DNA of 6,549 nt from contig CALBST010000242.1 in NCBI GenBank assembly GCA_937967425.1, forward strand, positions 1-6,549. The letters run 5' to 3'. The notes under the pieces were generated by a model. It searched no databases, was not told where the DNA came from, and saw only the letters and a program-made list of their open reading frames with translations. The DNA is from an uncultured Caulobacteraceae bacterium. Lineage in GTDB: Bacteria; Pseudomonadota; Alphaproteobacteria; Caulobacterales; TH1-2. Every line of letters begins with the position of its first letter. Position 1 is the stretch's first letter. Positions 5,195-6,549 of this stretch are shown piece by piece. The position numbers and the translations under genes are program-made.

Positions 5195-6520
5195 ATGCGG
5201 GGCTTGGTTTTTGTTCTTTCGCTGTTGGTGAGCGCATGCGCGACGACGCCGGTCGCGCCGATCAACGCGCCTTTGGGCGGATTGCGCGCCGACGTGCAAG
5301 GCCGCGAACCGGCGGGCGATGATCTGATCGTGTTGGCGCTCTCGGGTGGTGGCGCGCGGGCGGCGTCGTTTCATCTGGGCGTGCTGCAAGCGTTGCGCGA
5401 CACGCCGGGGCGCGACGGGCGGCCGCTGAGCGAACACATTGCGCTGATCACTTCTGTTTCCGGTGGATCGGTGCTGGCGGCCTATTATGCACTGCATGGC
5501 GATGCGGGGCTCGATACGTTCGATGCCGCCTATCTTGGACGAGAATGGCGCGTGCGCGGGCCGAGTTCACCGCTTGGCATTGCAGGCGCTCTGCGCGGGG
5601 GCATGAATGGGCCGCAGCAATTGCGCGCATGGCTTTCGGAAAACATCTACGGCGACGCAACACTCGGCGACATGCGCGCGGGACCGCGCGTGATCCTCAA
5701 CGCGACCGATCTCTACAATTCGACGCCGTTTGCATTCACGCAATTCTTCTTTGACGGACTTTGCAGCGATGTGCGCCAGGTGCGCGTGGCGGACGCGGTA
5801 GCGGCCTCCATGGCGGTGCCGGTGGCGTTCCGGCCAGTGGTGATGGAAAGCTACGCATCGCGTTGTCCTGGACCGCCAGCGTGGACAGCGCGCGTTTTGG
5901 CGGATCGCGGCGCGGGTGCGAACGTGCATCAGACGGCGCGCGCGTTTCAGAACTATCGTGGCGACACGCGGGCGCAACAGCGTTTCGTGCATCTGGTCGA
6001 TGGCGGCGTCGCGGACAATCTCGGGATGTTGAGCTTGCAGGTGTTGCGGGCCGATGGCCTGCCCTCGCCGTTGACGGCGGCCGAAGCAATGCAGGCGCGG
6101 CGGGTTTTGTTCTTGGTCGTCAACGCCGAGTACATTCGCCCGCGCACGTTCCAGCAGGATGGCACGGATGCGATCGGCGCGTACGAGATGATGTATTCGC
6201 CTGTCGATGTTGCGACCGAGGTGGCGAAGCGGGCGTCGGTGGATGTTTGGCGCGCGCAATTGCCGGCGTATGAGCGCGCGTTGCGCGAGTGGCGATGCGG
6301 ATTGGTGGAAGATCGGCGCGACGGCATTAGCTGCGACGACATCACGCTCAGCATGGACGTGATCACGTTCCGCGACATGGAGCCGGCGGAGTACGAGGCG
6401 CTCTACGATACGGCGACGGACGTTTCGCTGCCGCGCGAGACGGTGGATGCACTCACGCGTGCGGGGCGCGGGGTTGTGATGCGGAATGCGGCGTTGCGGG
6501 CTTTTGCTGGCCCGAATTGA
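5195..6520 (+). CDS. Patatin-like phospholipase lipoprotein
   Basis: The 441-residue product carries the patatin-like Ser/Asp hydrolase signatures, expected to cleave acyl esters of phospholipids. The N-terminus MRGLVFVLSLLVSAC is a lipoprotein signal with lipidation at C15, so the enzyme is probably membrane-anchored on the periplasmic side. The oxyanion loop is SGGGARAASFHLGVL (50-64). The nucleophile elbow is SVSGGS (87-92) with S89 as the likely nucleophile; its first position is Ser rather than the Gly of GxSxG, a form I associate with bacterial relatives. The catalytic Asp is D269 in VDGGVADN (268-275). Motif order and spacing are normal and the domain looks complete. The region beyond about 370 is less recognisable. 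The gene diverges from gdx, and a start at 5138 would crowd the gdx promoter. The exact substrate is unknown. Confidence 0.9.
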   Translation: MRGLVFVLSLLVSACATTPVAPINAPLGGLRADVQGREPAGDDLIVLALSGGGARAASFHLGVLQALRDTPGRDGRPLSEHIALITSVSGGSVLAAYYALHGDAGLDTFDAAYLGREWRVRGPSSPLGIAGALRGGMNGPQQLRAWLSENIYGDATLGDMRAGPRVILNATDLYNSTPFAFTQFFFDGLCSDVRQVRVADAVAASMAVPVAFRPVVMESYASRCPGPPAWTARVLADRGAGANVHQTARAFQNYRGDTRAQQRFVHLVDGGVADNLGMLSLQVLRADGLPSPLTAAEAMQARRVLFLVVNAEYIRPRTFQQDGTDAIGAYEMMYSPVDVATEVAKRASVDVWRAQLPAYERALREWRCGLVEDRRDGISCDDITLSMDVITFRDMEPAEYEALYDTATDVSLPRETVDALTRAGRGVVMRNAALRAFAGPN

Positions 6521-6529
6521 CCACGCTTC

Positions 6530-6549
6530 CCGGACGCGGAGCGATCCGG
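6530..6549 (+). terminator. Hairpin after the patatin-like gene, cut by the window end
   Basis: CCGGA (6530-6534) and TCCGG (6545-6549) form a perfect 5-bp stem starting 10 nt after the stop codon, with a 10-nt loop. The left side continues outward as CGCTTC (6525-6530), so the right arm may extend beyond the window. It would suit a terminator or a dispersed palindromic element, but its end is not visible. Confidence 0.35.

Noticed and set aside
5567..6259. A 230-residue open frame opposite the patatin-like gene
   Set aside because: It has Arg/His-rich low-complexity composition, no ribosome binding site context and no recognisable domain, and is antisense to conserved catalytic motifs.

Overview
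The window is GC-rich chromosomal DNA, densely coding, most likely from an alphaproteobacterium. The evidence is an AccA with the alphaproteobacterial N-terminus, an EipA/DUF1134 envelope protein (a family known mainly from that class), and GANTC motifs (CcrM methylation sites in many of these bacteria) clustered before eipA. A Caulobacterales/Hyphomonadaceae-type host is a reasonable guess but is not proven here.

Layout. Positions 91-1071 (+) encode accA, the carboxyltransferase alpha subunit of acetyl-CoA carboxylase, probably from a TTG start. Positions 1144-1716 (+) encode EipA, an exported envelope-integrity protein with a twin-arginine-like signal. Positions 1801-3876 (+) encode a large exported beta-propeller protein with a proline-rich linker. 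These three run in the same direction with gaps of 72 and 84 bp, and in the last two genes the Shine-Dalgarno sequence lies in the 3' arm of a small hairpin. On the minus strand, 5054-4731 encodes a Gdx/SugE-type small multidrug resistance protein (guanidinium exporter), followed after 52 bp by a six-TM voltage-gated potassium channel (4678-3830). The channel gene runs convergently into the beta-propeller gene, and the two coding sequences overlap by 47 bp. Positions 5195-6520 (+) encode a patatin-like phospholipase lipoprotein, divergent from gdx.

The most informative non-coding element is in the gdx leader (minus strand, about 5130-5060). Two short hairpins each carry the same ACGG tetraloop, which is the hallmark of the guanidine-II (mini-ykkC) riboswitch. 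The 3' side of the second hairpin can instead pair with the gdx Shine-Dalgarno sequence, giving a clear translational ON-switch model. Protein and RNA therefore independently point to guanidinium as the substrate. The voltage-gated potassium channel placed directly behind this exporter is a less expected partner.

The remaining genes suggest an envelope and lipid theme: fatty-acid synthesis (accA), a periplasmic envelope protein (eipA), a secreted propeller and a lipid-hydrolase lipoprotein. No mobile element, tRNA, rRNA or CRISPR array was seen.
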